64,000 nt of DNA from RGDT01 sp964630925 (GTDB lineage Bacteria; Planctomycetota; Planctomycetia; Gemmatales; Gemmataceae). Positions within the stretch are counted from its first letter, which is position 1. Each line of letters starts with the position of its first letter. A program made the translations under genes and the position numbers. The notes beneath the pieces are model-generated. The model worked only from the letters and a program-made list of their open reading frames with translations. It had not been told where the DNA came from and made no database searches. Shown in pieces: positions 1 to 8,428 of this stretch. The stretch spans positions 28,047 to 92,046 of the forward strand of contig CAZVZK010000021.1 of the NCBI GenBank assembly GCA_964630925.1, given 5' to 3'.

Positions 1-2
1 AG

Positions 3-1268
3 GAGGGCCTGCCGCCGGGCCTCCTCCTCCTGGCCGGCCTCGGCGTGCTGGGCGTGACGTTCCTGTGGAACGGCGCCGACCCGGAGGCCGCCCCGGCCTG
101 GCGCGCCGGGGCCATCGCCGCCGGCCTCCTCCTCGTCGGCATCGCCCTGTGGAGGCAGCTCCCGCCCATGCTGGCCGACACCGAGTCGCGCCTCGCGGCG
201 GCGGGCCTTTGGGCGCTGGGGGTGGCGTCCTGCGTCGTCGCCCACATGGCCCTGCCGGCGTCGTGGGATTCGCTCGGCGTGCCGCTCCGCCTGCTGGGGT
301 TGGCCGCGTCGGCCGCCGCCCTCCTGACCGCCGTGCCGCCAGCCCTGCGGCACGGGCTCATCAGCCTGATGGTCGTGGCCCATTTCTCGGCCATCTTCTG
401 CGCCATCACCGTCGTGCCTCCGCCGGGGGGGCCGCCGCCGTTCCTGTCGGCGCGGGCTTACGTCCACTGGTTCCACCCGTACCTGTCCGCGCTGAACCTG
501 ACCAACGGCTACCACTTCTACGCGCCCGAGCCCGGCCCCTGCGCCGTCACCTTCTTCCGCGTCTGCTGGGCCGACGGGGCGGTGCGGTGGACGCGCATCC
601 CCGACCACGCCGCGATGCGTGACCACCTGGAGCGCCGCCGGCACGGGGCGCTGGCGACCATCCTCACGCAGACCGGTCCGCCCCCCCCCATGTGGACGCA
701 GGAATTGATTGACCGCCGCATCCAGACGGGGGAGAAGCACACCCCGCCGATCCCGCCCGCCGACGGGCCGATGCCGCCCCAGTACCGCGAGCCGACGGCC
801 GCCGGCAGGATGCTGCTTTCGAGCTTCGTGCGCCGCGTGGCGCGGCAGACGCCTCACCCGGCGGGCGGGGATGCCGCCGTCGAGTCGGTGAAGGTGTACG
901 TCTCCGAGTATTTCAGCCCGCCGGTGGAGCACTTCCACGCCGGGGGCGGCCCCATCGAACCGACGATGTACGCCGCGTACTACATGGGCACCTACGGGCC
1001 CGAGGGCGGCCTCAAGGACCCCGTCGGCGTGGAGTGGGAGCTGGGGCCGGACAATCAGCCGCGCCCCAAGCGGGGCAAGGACGGCAAGGTCGTCGTCGTG
1101 CAGGACCCCTTCCTTTTCTGGCGTCTACCGATCATGCGGGTGGACGACGATCGTCCGCCACCCGACCCCGAGGCCCCCCCGCCGGCGAAGCCCGCCAAGT
1201 GGAGCGGGCGCGGGCGTCTGGTGAACTGCGTGCTGATCCACGCCGGCGACAGGGAGGGCATGCCGTGA
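3..1268 (+). CDS. Membrane protein of unknown function, 5' end cut by the window
   Basis: The frame is open from the window edge, so the true start probably lies upstream; a GTG at 45 is the first internal candidate. At least four or five hydrophobic helices fill the first ~140 residues, followed by a soluble Pro-rich domain of about 260 residues that ends ...GDREGMP. The downstream HTTM gene begins inside this gene's stop codon (GTGA overlap), so the two are translationally coupled and probably act together in the membrane. I do not recognise the soluble domain. The pairing of an HTTM protein with a second membrane protein is seen here; a shared function is inference. Confidence 0.75.
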   Translation, partial: EGLPPGLLLLAGLGVLGVTFLWNGADPEAAPAWRAGAIAAGLLLVGIALWRQLPPMLADTESRLAAAGLWALGVASCVVAHMALPASWDSLGVPLRLLGLAASAAALLTAVPPALRHGLISLMVVAHFSAIFCAITVVPPPGGPPPFLSARAYVHWFHPYLSALNLTNGYHFYAPEPGPCAVTFFRVCWADGAVRWTRIPDHAAMRDHLERRRHGALATILTQTGPPPPMWTQELIDRRIQTGEKHTPPIPPADGPMPPQYREPTAAGRMLLSSFVRRVARQTPHPAGGDAAVESVKVYVSEYFSPPVEHFHAGGGPIEPTMYAAYYMGTYGPEGGLKDPVGVEWELGPDNQPRPKRGKDGKVVVVQDPFLFWRLPIMRVDDDRPPPDPEAPPPAKPAKWSGRGRLVNCVLIHAGDREGMP

Positions 1269-2404
1269 TCGGCTTCCTCTCGCGCCTGTGGACACTCATC
1301 GCCGCCCTCGCCGCGGCTTTGGGCCGCGAGGCGGCGGCCATCGCCGGCGTCGTGGTCTCGGCGTGGTCGCGCTTCTGGTTCACGCCGGCGGACCCTCTGC
1401 CGCTCGGCGTGATCCGCGCCGGCACGGGCCTCGTGCTGGTGTGGCTGATCCTGGCCACGACGCCGCTGTTGCCGGCGTTCTACGGCCCCGACGCCTGGGT
1501 CGATCAGGAGACGGCCAACGCCCTGCGGCTAGAGACGCCGCACCTGCCGCCGCCCGAAGCATGGGAGCCCCCGCCGGAGCCGCCCGTCTTCCACCCCGAG
1601 CTGCGTGGCGACCCGGCCAGCCAGCAGTACGCCGCCCGCTGGGGCCTGCACCCCGCCCACGTTCACAGCCGGGGGGTGCCGCTGTTCTCCCCCTTCTTCC
1701 ACCTCAAGTCGCCGCTTGGCATCTACGGCTTCCACTGCCTCGCACTGCTCGTCGCGGTGCTGTTCCTGCTGGGCCTCGGCGGCCGGCTGACGTGCGTGCT
1801 GGCGTGGGCCGTCGCCCTGTGCTACCTCCACCGCGTGCAGGCGGCCCTGTTCGGTATGGACACCATCCTCGCCGTGCTGCTGCTGTACCTGGCCATCGGC
1901 CCCTCGACGGCGCGCCTGTCGCTGGACCGCCGCCTCGGCCTGGCCGCCCCGCCGGCCGCGACGGAGTCGTCGGGCGTGGCGCTGCGTCTGATGCAGGTGC
2001 ATTTCGCCTTCATCTATCTGGCCAGCGGCCTGAGCAAGCTCCAGGGCGAGGCGTGGTGGAGGGGGACGGCTTTGTGGCAGGCGTTGAGCAACGGCGAATT
2101 CACGCCGAGGGTCGCGCTCTACTGGGACATGCTGCGGCTGCTGACGCAAGACCGGCTGACCTACGAGGTCTTCAACAGCGTCGGCGGCAGCGTGTTCACA
2201 CTCCTCCTGGAGATCGGCCTGCCGTTCCTGATCTGGCTGCCGCGCTGGCGCCCGGTGTGCGTGATCGGGGCGGTGATGCTGCACGTCGGCATCGCCCTGA
2301 CAATGGGCCTGACCTCGTTCAGCGTGCTGATGATCCTGCTGCTGGCGTCGTTCATCCCGCCGGAGGCGTGGAAGAAAGGGATTCGGAGAAGGGATGAGGG
2401 ATGA
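1265..2404 (+). CDS. HTTM-domain (vitamin K-dependent carboxylase-like) membrane protein
   Basis: About 379 residues with seven or eight hydrophobic segments. The start region (SRFWFTPADPLPLGVIR, then a hydrophobic helix and FYGPDAWVD) is typical of the HTTM family, named for its resemblance to vitamin K-dependent gamma-carboxylase. The later segment with FAFIYLASGLSKLQGEAWW also fits. I chose GTG at 1265 because it overlaps the preceding stop by four bases and puts the first helix at the N-terminus; a longer frame from 1034 would lie inside the neighbouring gene. Bacterial HTTM proteins have no settled reaction. The stop codon and the last residues (RRRDEG) lie inside the hairpin repeat at 2388. 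Confidence 0.8.
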   Translation: MIGFLSRLWTLIAALAAALGREAAAIAGVVVSAWSRFWFTPADPLPLGVIRAGTGLVLVWLILATTPLLPAFYGPDAWVDQETANALRLETPHLPPPEAWEPPPEPPVFHPELRGDPASQQYAARWGLHPAHVHSRGVPLFSPFFHLKSPLGIYGFHCLALLVAVLFLLGLGGRLTCVLAWAVALCYLHRVQAALFGMDTILAVLLLYLAIGPSTARLSLDRRLGLAAPPAATESSGVALRLMQVHFAFIYLASGLSKLQGEAWWRGTALWQALSNGEFTPRVALYWDMLRLLTQDRLTYEVFNSVGGSVFTLLLEIGLPFLIWLPRWRPVCVIGAVMLHVGIALTMGLTSFSVLMILLLASFIPPEAWKKGIRRRDEG

Positions 2405-2462
2405 GGGATGAAAGAACAGCCGGGGCCGCTGCTTCCTTTCATCCCTCATCCCTCATCCCTTC
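2388..2462. repeat. Hairpin of tandem heptamers, GGGATGA x3
   Basis: A perfect 27-bp inverted repeat with arms 2388-2414 and 2436-2462 and a 21-base loop. Each arm is three tandem copies of GGGATGA (or its complement) with short flanks. The left arm contains the stop codon of the HTTM gene. It could act as a transcription terminator, since it lies just after a gene end, or as a mobile heptamer-type repeat; hairpins of the same design occur at 9804 and 51571 with different heptamers. Confidence 0.85.
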
Positions 2463-2530
2463 TTGAAAGTGGCCCCTCCCCGGCCATACTGACCCTATCC
2501 GCCTTCCACTCTCCGAGGAGCGACCTTGCC

Positions 2531-3820
2531 ATGACGCAGAGCAACGACACGACGCGCCGTGACTTCCTCCAGACCGCCGGCACCGCCGCGGCCGCCGCCA
2601 CGCTCTTCGCCGGCGGCGCCTACGCCGGCGGCAGCGACGAGATGCGCGTCGGCATCATCGGCTGCGGCGGGCGCGGCACCGGCGCCGGCCACGACGTGCT
2701 GCGCGCCGCGGAGGGCGTCAGGATCGTCGCCCTCGGCGACGCCTTCGAGGACCGCCTCAACAGCTGCAAGCGCTTCCTCACCGACACCGCCAAGGAGGAC
2801 AAGGACGTCAAGAAGGGCAACTCCGTGGACGTGGACGGGCGGTGCTTCTTCGGCCTCGACGCCTACAAGAGCGTCCTCGCGTCGGGCGCCAACTACATCA
2901 TCCTGGCCACGCCCCCCGGCTTCCGCCACCTGCACATCGACGCCGCCGTCAAGGCCGGCAAGAACGTCTTCACCGAGAAGCCCGTGGCCGTTGACGGCCC
3001 CGGCTTCCGCCTGGTGATGGAGGCCTACGAGTCGTCGCTGAAGAAGAAGCTGGGCGTCGGCGCCGGCACGCAGCGCCGCCACCAGTCCGGCTACCTGGAG
3101 GTGATGAAGCGCGTCCACGGCGGCGAGATCGGCGACTTCGCCGGCGGGGCCTGCTACTGGATGCAGGGCATCCTGTGGCGCAACCCGCGGCAGAAGGGCT
3201 GGACCGACCTCCAGTACCAGATGCGCAACTGGTACAACTTCACCTGGCTGTGCGGCGACCACATCGTCGAGCAGCACGTCCACAACATCGACGTGCTGAA
3301 CTGGGCCGCCCAGGCCCACCCCACCCGCGCCATCGGCACCGGCTACCGCACGCGCACCGACCCGGACTACGGCCACATCTTCGACTTCTTCGCCGTCGAC
3401 TACATCTACCCTAACGGCGCGCACGTCGCCAGCATCTGCCGGCAGATCTCCGGCTGCCACGACAGCGTCTCGGAGGAGGTCAACGGCACCAAGGGCAACG
3501 CCCGCACGCGCGACCGCAACCGCTACGACGTGAACGGCAAGCAGGTGTTCAACCCGCGCAAGGACAACAAGCCGTACATCCAGGAGCACACCGACCTGAT
3601 CGAGTCGATCCGTAAGGGCGAGCCGATCAACGAGCTGAAGAACGTGGCCGAGTCCACGCTGACGGCGATCATGGGCCGCATGTCGGCGTACACCGGCAAG
3701 GAGATCACCTGGGACATGGCGAAGGACAGCAAGCAGGTCCTGATGCCGGACGACCTGGCGTGGGACATGAAGCTGCCGGAGCCGCCGGTGGCGAAGCCGG
3801 GCAAGACGAAGTTCTTCTGA
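2531..3820 (+). CDS. Gfo/Idh/MocA family oxidoreductase with Tat signal
   Basis: 429 residues. It begins with a twin-arginine signal (TTRRDFLQ at residues 7-14, then an Ala-rich hydrophobic stretch), so it is probably exported folded with its cofactor. The Rossmann motif VGIIGCGGRG lies at about residues 40-48 and the family's EKP motif at 149-151. The fold binds NAD(P) and oxidises or reduces sugars or cyclitols; the substrate cannot be read from sequence. Start ATG 2531 follows GAGGAG at 2515-2520 and places the Tat motif correctly; the open frame upstream runs through the hairpin at 2388. Tat-exported members of this family are abundant in planctomycetes. It appears to be transcribed alone. 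Confidence 0.9.
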   Translation: MTQSNDTTRRDFLQTAGTAAAAATLFAGGAYAGGSDEMRVGIIGCGGRGTGAGHDVLRAAEGVRIVALGDAFEDRLNSCKRFLTDTAKEDKDVKKGNSVDVDGRCFFGLDAYKSVLASGANYIILATPPGFRHLHIDAAVKAGKNVFTEKPVAVDGPGFRLVMEAYESSLKKKLGVGAGTQRRHQSGYLEVMKRVHGGEIGDFAGGACYWMQGILWRNPRQKGWTDLQYQMRNWYNFTWLCGDHIVEQHVHNIDVLNWAAQAHPTRAIGTGYRTRTDPDYGHIFDFFAVDYIYPNGAHVASICRQISGCHDSVSEEVNGTKGNARTRDRNRYDVNGKQVFNPRKDNKPYIQEHTDLIESIRKGEPINELKNVAESTLTAIMGRMSAYTGKEITWDMAKDSKQVLMPDDLAWDMKLPEPPVAKPGKTKFF

Positions 3821-3839
3821 GAGCGGCGGGTCAGGCGAG

Positions 3840-3859
3840 CGGGCCCCGTCAGGGGCCCG
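3840..3859. repeat. Short GC hairpin after the oxidoreductase gene
   Basis: CGGGCCCC (3840-3847) pairs with GGGGCCCG (3852-3859) around a 4-base loop, 20 bases after the oxidoreductase stop. Flanking text (GGCGAGCGGG ... GAGTGACG) resembles the spacer at 54893-54935, which also separates two genes, suggesting a dispersed intergenic repeat family. There is no T-tract, so a terminator role is only possible. Confidence 0.5.
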
Positions 3860-3900
3860 AGTCTGAGCGCCCGAGTGACGCCCACGCGCAGGAGGCCGAC

Positions 3901-4734
3901 ATGCCGTCGCCGTTCCCGGGGATGGACCCCTTCGTGGAGGGGCCGGACCACTTCCCGTCCTTCCACTACCTCTTCATCGGTGCGGTGAACGCCGCCCTCC
4001 AGGCCAGCCTGCCGGAGCCGTATTATTGCGCCCCGGGGATCAGGGCCTACGTCGAGAGGTCCAGCCGGCAGATCGAGGGGGACACGAGCGTCCTGCGCGC
4101 GGAGGTGCCCACGCCGCGGGACCGTTCGCGCGGCGGGGCGGCCGTGGGGACGAGGCCCCGACTGGTCGTCATCCCGCTGCCACTGGTCGAGCGCCGCGAG
4201 GCGTACATCGACATCTACACACGCCGCGAGGGCAAGGAACGGCTCGTCGCGGTGATCGAGGTCCTCAGTCCCGCCAACAAGACACCCGGCGAGAAGGGCA
4301 GGGATCTGTACCTCCGCAAGCAGGCGGAGGTCCTCGCCTCGCAGGTGCATCTGATCGAGATCGACCTGTTGCGCGGCGGGACGCACGTCACGGCGGTCCC
4401 GGAGGCGGATCTCTTGCGGCGCGTCCCCGATTTCGACTACCACGTCTGTATCAAGCACTTCGACAGCATCGAAGAAATCGTCGTCGCCCCGATCACCTTG
4501 CCCGACCCACTTCCGACGATCCCGATCCCCCTGTTGCCCGGCGACGGCGAGACGGCGCTCGACCTCCAGGCCGCCCTGACGCGGGCCTACGAGGAGGGCC
4601 CCTTCCAGTACCGCATCGAGTACGCCGGCCCGGTGCCCGCGCCGGCGTTGTCGCCCGAACAGGGGGCGTGGCTCGACGCCCTGCTGATCGAGAAGGGCCT
4701 GCGCCCCAGGCCAACCGTCACACCACACGCCTGA
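3901..4734 (+). CDS. DUF4058 family protein, copy 1
   Basis: 277 residues. The start MPSPFPGMDPFVEGP is the hallmark of DUF4058, a family common in cyanobacteria and planctomycetes with no known biochemical role. The centre holds YIDIYTRREGKERLVAVIEVLSP-type sequence (I-E-x-L-S-P-x-N-K), which resembles a PD-(D/E)XK-like core; that reading is inference. ATG 3901 follows AGGAGG. The next gene is a paralogue, and about 45 bases of leader and start are almost the same in both, so this is a tandem duplication. The two probably form an operon 17 bases apart. Confidence 0.9.
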   Translation: MPSPFPGMDPFVEGPDHFPSFHYLFIGAVNAALQASLPEPYYCAPGIRAYVERSSRQIEGDTSVLRAEVPTPRDRSRGGAAVGTRPRLVVIPLPLVERREAYIDIYTRREGKERLVAVIEVLSPANKTPGEKGRDLYLRKQAEVLASQVHLIEIDLLRGGTHVTAVPEADLLRRVPDFDYHVCIKHFDSIEEIVVAPITLPDPLPTIPIPLLPGDGETALDLQAALTRAYEEGPFQYRIEYAGPVPAPALSPEQGAWLDALLIEKGLRPRPTVTPHA

Positions 4735-4751
4735 AACGGCAGGAGGCCGAC

Positions 4752-5618
4752 ATGCCGTCGCCGTTCCCGGGGATGGACCCGTATCTGGAGGGGCCCCTGT
4801 GCTTCTCCGACTTCCACCATGCGTTCATCACCTACCTGCGGGCGCAGCTCACGCGCACGCTGCCTGAGCCCTACTACGCCGCCATCGGCGAGCGCACCTG
4901 GGTGGAGTACGGCAACCAGCACCTCCCCGACGTCGGCGTCCTTCGCGAGGAGGTGCCCACGCCGGCGGCGTCTCAGGGCGGCCTGGCCGCCGCCGTCGAG
5001 GCGGAGGTCGAAGCGGTCGTCATCACCGTCCCCTCGTTGGAGGTCAGCGAGGGGTACATCGAGGTGTACACGCGGCGCGGCGACGATGAGCGCCTCGTGA
5101 CGGCCATCGAGCTGCTCAGTCCGACGAACAAGACGCCCGGCGACAGGGGCAGGGCCGAATACGCCCGCAAGCAGTCCGAGGTCCTGCGCATGCAGGCCCA
5201 CCTCGTCGAGATCGACCTGCTCCGTGGCGGCACGCACTCCACCGCCGTCCCGCTGGCCGACCTGCGTCGGCGCGTGCCGGCCTACGACTACCACGTCTGC
5301 ATCAAGCCGTTCGACGCGCCGGAGGACTTCCACATCTTCCCGCTCGCCCTGACGCGCCGGCTGCCGATCATCCCCATCCCGCTACTCCCCGGCGACCCCC
5401 CGGTCAAACTCGACATCCAGGCGGCGCTGAACGAGGCGTATGACTCCGCCCCGTACCGCCGTCGCGTGAACTACGCCGGTCCCGTGCCCGCCCCTGCGCT
5501 GTCGCCGGGGCAGGAGGCGTGGCTCGGCGCCCTGCTGGTCGAGAAGGGCCTGCGCCCCAGGCCGCCCGTCATTTCATCGGCAGACGCTTCGCCAGCTCCA
5601 GGGCCTGCGTCGCCTTGA
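4752..5618 (+). CDS. DUF4058 family protein, copy 2
   Basis: 288 residues, paralogous to the gene just upstream: MPSPFPGMDPYLEGP at the start, a matching central block (IEVYTRR, AIELLSPTNKTPG) and a matching C-terminal block (NYAGPVPAPALSPGQEAWL). ATG 4752 is preceded by the same AGGAGG-type leader as copy 1. The last ~16 residues run past the usual end of the family (EKGLRPRP) and overlap the 3' end of the convergent zinc-ribbon/TPR gene by 50 bases. That tail may be read-through after loss of the original stop. Function unknown. Confidence 0.88.
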   Translation: MPSPFPGMDPYLEGPLCFSDFHHAFITYLRAQLTRTLPEPYYAAIGERTWVEYGNQHLPDVGVLREEVPTPAASQGGLAAAVEAEVEAVVITVPSLEVSEGYIEVYTRRGDDERLVTAIELLSPTNKTPGDRGRAEYARKQSEVLRMQAHLVEIDLLRGGTHSTAVPLADLRRRVPAYDYHVCIKPFDAPEDFHIFPLALTRRLPIIPIPLLPGDPPVKLDIQAALNEAYDSAPYRRRVNYAGPVPAPALSPGQEAWLGALLVEKGLRPRPPVISSADASPAPGPASP

Positions 5619-7275
5619 GGTCGCCGGGCTTCTCCGTCAGCGCCGCCTGGAACGCCGCGATGGCGTCGGCCCGCTTCTTCTGCGTGTACGCCCGGTTGCC
5701 GTCCTGCATCGCCTTTCCGTACCGCGCCTGGCTCAGCCCTTCCTTCGCCGCCAGGTCGTCCGGCAGCAGCTTGGCCGCCGCCAGGAAGGCCGCCCGCGCG
5801 TCGGCCCACGCCCCCGACGCCAGGGCACGCCGGCCGATGAGCAACTGCCGCTCGTACTCCGTCTTGTTGCGGATGTCGCGGTCGCGGGCGATGACCGCGT
5901 TGCGTAGCGCCCGCTGGATGTCGGCGTTGAGGGCGTTGTACTTCAGCGCCTCGTTGTAGCCGATCACCGCGTCGGCGTAGCGCCCCGCCGCCATCGCCAG
6001 CTCCGCAGACTGGATCGCCGCCAGGTACCGCACCTGATTCGTCTTGAACGTCTCGCCCGCCTCCTCGGCCTGGCGCTGCAGCTTCGGCGCCTGCTTGTCC
6101 TCCGGCCAGGCGCGGGCCGCCTCGCCCGCCAGACGGGCCGCGTCATCAAACCGCCCCTCCTCCAGGGCCGCCTTCGCCTGGGCCAGACGCTTGGCGTTGG
6201 CCGACTTCACTTCCTTCAGGGCGGCGGACACGTCGCGTTGCAGGCGGGTGGCGTCTCGGTCGCCCGGCGCCAGACGCAGCGCCTTGTCCAGCGTGTCGAG
6301 GGCGTCCTGATACAGCATCTTGTTCTTGGCGGCGCGGGCGTCGTCGAGCAACGCCTCCAACTGCTTCTGCTTCTTCGCCAGGTCGGCGTCGCCGGCCATC
6401 TTGCCTTCGGCCTGCTTCAGCCCCGCCGCCGCCTCCGGCGTGTCCAGGATCAGCTTGGCGGCGGCGAACTCGCGGGCGGCGTCGCCGAAGCGCCCTCCGG
6501 CGAACGCCAGCTTGGCCGCCCCGAGGCGCTCGTTGTAGTCGGCCAGCTTCTTCTTCTCCGACTCGTCGTTCTTCAGCCCGGCATTGGCCTCCGCCAGCGC
6601 ATCGAGAACCTCGCGGCTCGTCGGCGTCAGCGTGCGGGCCGCCTCCAGCAGCGTGATCGCCTGCGAGTACTTCTTCTCCAGGAGGGCCGCCTTGCCGTCG
6701 GCCACCAGCCTCTCGCGCTCGGCCTCCTTCTTGCCCGCGTCGATCTCGCCGCTCGCCTTGAGCTTGATCTCGACGCGCACGTCCACCAGCCCCTTCTCGG
6801 CGTCGGGGAGGCCGGGGACGAGCTTCAGGGCGTCATCGAACAGTTTCTCGGCCTCGGCGAGCTTGCCGTCGTCCAGCGCCTTCTTCGCACTCTTGACGAG
6901 GTCGGCGGCCGCCGCCTTGTTCTTCTCGGCGGCGAACGCCTTGCGGTCGTCATCGAGCTTCTTCTGCTTCTCCTCCAGCTCCCTCTTCGCCGCGCTGTCG
7001 TCGGCGGACGGGGGCGCCGGCTGCGGGTTGCGCGGGCCGGAGAGCATGATGGCGGCGGTGACGATGGCCCCGCCGAGGATGAGCGACGCCACGGACGTGG
7101 CCCAGAACACCGGGCCGAAGGCCGAGCGCCGCGGCTCCTCCTCCACGGAGGCCGGCGCGGGGGCGGTGAACGAGTTACGGCACTCCGGGCAGCGCAGGCT
7201 GGCGCCGGGGGAGAGGGGCCGGTCGGAACGCAGTGAACGGCTGCACGACGGGCAGGTGATGATCTGGGTGGCCAT
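5569..7275 (-). CDS. Zinc-ribbon, single-pass membrane TPR protein
   Basis: 568 residues. Cys8, Cys11, Cys29 and Cys32 (CPSC...CPEC) make an N-terminal zinc ribbon, and residues ~55-80 form one membrane helix. A Lys/Glu/Ala-rich coiled coil follows (about 90-130), then TPR-like helical hairpins to the C-terminus (repeated AxxALxxGxxxxAxxxxxxAxxLxP patterns). Such proteins are common in planctomycetes and presumably act as scaffolds with the zinc ribbon in the cytoplasm; partner and role are unknown. ATG 7275 gives the zinc ribbon right at the start. The gene ends convergently with DUF4058 copy 2, overlapping by 50 bases. Confidence 0.8.
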   Translation of the reverse strand: MATQIITCPSCSRSLRSDRPLSPGASLRCPECRNSFTAPAPASVEEEPRRSAFGPVFWATSVASLILGGAIVTAAIMLSGPRNPQPAPPSADDSAAKRELEEKQKKLDDDRKAFAAEKNKAAAADLVKSAKKALDDGKLAEAEKLFDDALKLVPGLPDAEKGLVDVRVEIKLKASGEIDAGKKEAERERLVADGKAALLEKKYSQAITLLEAARTLTPTSREVLDALAEANAGLKNDESEKKKLADYNERLGAAKLAFAGGRFGDAAREFAAAKLILDTPEAAAGLKQAEGKMAGDADLAKKQKQLEALLDDARAAKNKMLYQDALDTLDKALRLAPGDRDATRLQRDVSAALKEVKSANAKRLAQAKAALEEGRFDDAARLAGEAARAWPEDKQAPKLQRQAEEAGETFKTNQVRYLAAIQSAELAMAAGRYADAVIGYNEALKYNALNADIQRALRNAVIARDRDIRNKTEYERQLLIGRRALASGAWADARAAFLAAAKLLPDDLAAKEGLSQARYGKAMQDGNRAYTQKKRADAIAAFQAALTEKPGDLKATQALELAKRLPMK

Positions 7276-7386
7276 CGGGTGCCTCTCCTGGGAATCGCGC
7301 CTACCGCGATCATCTCGCCGGGTGGGGCCGGCGTCAAGTGTGCGTTCCCAGGAGAATGCGCGAATCGGGCCGACTTGCGCCGGCCG

Positions 7387-8328
7387 TCACCCCACCTCGA
7401 CGCGGCCACGGAACCACTCGGCCACCCGCTCCAGCCCCTCGGCGATGCCGAATCCCTGGCGGTAACCGAGGTCCTCCATCGCCCGCCGGATGTCGGCCTG
7501 GCTGTGCTTCACGTCCCCGGCCCGCCGCTCGGTGAAGCGGGGCCTCACGTCCGTCCCCATGATCCGGTTGAGGTGCCCGAGGAGGTCGAGCAGCGTGGTC
7601 CGCCCGCCGCCGGCCACGTTGTACACCTTCCCACTCGCGTTCGGGGCATCGGCTGCCTTGAGGTTGGCCTGCACCACGTCGGCGACGAAGGTGAAGTCAC
7701 GCGACTGCGTCCCGTCGCCGTGGATCGTCGGCCTCTCGCCGTTGGTGATCGCCCGCAGGAACAGCGGGATGACGGCGGCATACGGGCTGTCCGGCGTCTG
7801 CCGTGGGCCGAAGACGTTGAAGTAGCGGAGACGCACCGTCTGCAGGCCATAGACCTCCGTGAAGGCGGCGCAGTACTGCTCGCCCGCGAGTTTCGCCACT
7901 GCGTAGGGCGACAGCGGCAGGGTGGGGTCGGTCTCGCTCTTGGGGAGTTTCTCCGAAGCCCCGTAGGCGCTGGACGACGCGGCGTAGACCACCCGCCGCA
8001 CGCCGGCGTCGCGTGCCGCTAACAGCACGTTCAGCGTCCCATCGACGCAGGCGCGGTGGGTCGCCATCGGGTTCGCGACGCTGCGCGGCACCGAGGCCAG
8101 CGCCGCCTGATGGAACACCACATCGACGCCGCGCATGGCGGACTGGACGGCGTCGGGGTCGGTGATGTCGCCTTCGATCACGTCGATGCCGTTGACGCCG
8201 TCGAGGTTGGCGGGGTCGCCGGTGCTGAAGTCGTCGAGGACGCGCACGTCATCGCCGCGTGCGGCGAGCGCCTCGACGATGTGGGAGCCGATGAAGCCCG
8301 CGCCGCCGGTCACGAGAAAGGTCGCCAT
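7387..8328 (-). CDS. NAD-dependent sugar-nucleotide epimerase (extended SDR)
   Basis: 313 residues, normal length for UDP-glucose/UDP-GlcNAc 4-epimerases. The NAD motif TGGAGFIG is at residues 7-14, the catalytic Ser cluster at 118-120 and YxxxK at Tyr142/Lys146. The segment RYFNVFGPRQ and the C-terminal SQADIRRAMEDLGY region are closest to WbpP-type UDP-N-acetylglucosamine 4-epimerases. The UDP-sugar 6-dehydrogenase encoded immediately upstream on the same strand suggests that the pair makes a UDP-hexuronic acid such as UDP-GalNAcA for a surface polysaccharide. The substrate assignment is inference; the epimerase/dehydratase fold is certain. Confidence 0.88.
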   Translation of the reverse strand: MATFLVTGGAGFIGSHIVEALAARGDDVRVLDDFSTGDPANLDGVNGIDVIEGDITDPDAVQSAMRGVDVVFHQAALASVPRSVANPMATHRACVDGTLNVLLAARDAGVRRVVYAASSSAYGASEKLPKSETDPTLPLSPYAVAKLAGEQYCAAFTEVYGLQTVRLRYFNVFGPRQTPDSPYAAVIPLFLRAITNGERPTIHGDGTQSRDFTFVADVVQANLKAADAPNASGKVYNVAGGGRTTLLDLLGHLNRIMGTDVRPRFTERRAGDVKHSQADIRRAMEDLGYRQGFGIAEGLERVAEWFRGRVEVG

Positions 8329-8357
8329 CCGTGGTGTTCCTTGTCTTGCAGAGGAAT

Positions 8358-8417
8358 GGGACGAATAGGCCGGATGGGGCCGACGGGACGGCTACGCCCC
8401 ATTCGGCCCATCGTGCC
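8358..8417. repeat. Imperfect intergenic hairpin between the sugar-nucleotide genes
   Basis: Arms 8358-8379 and 8397-8417 are about 18/22 complementary and built from degenerate words such as GGGACGAAT and GGCCGGATGGGG. It fills most of the 100-base spacer between the dehydrogenase and epimerase genes. It could attenuate transcription within the operon or be a dispersed repeat. Confidence 0.55.
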
Positions 8418-8428
8418 TCTCCAGCGCC

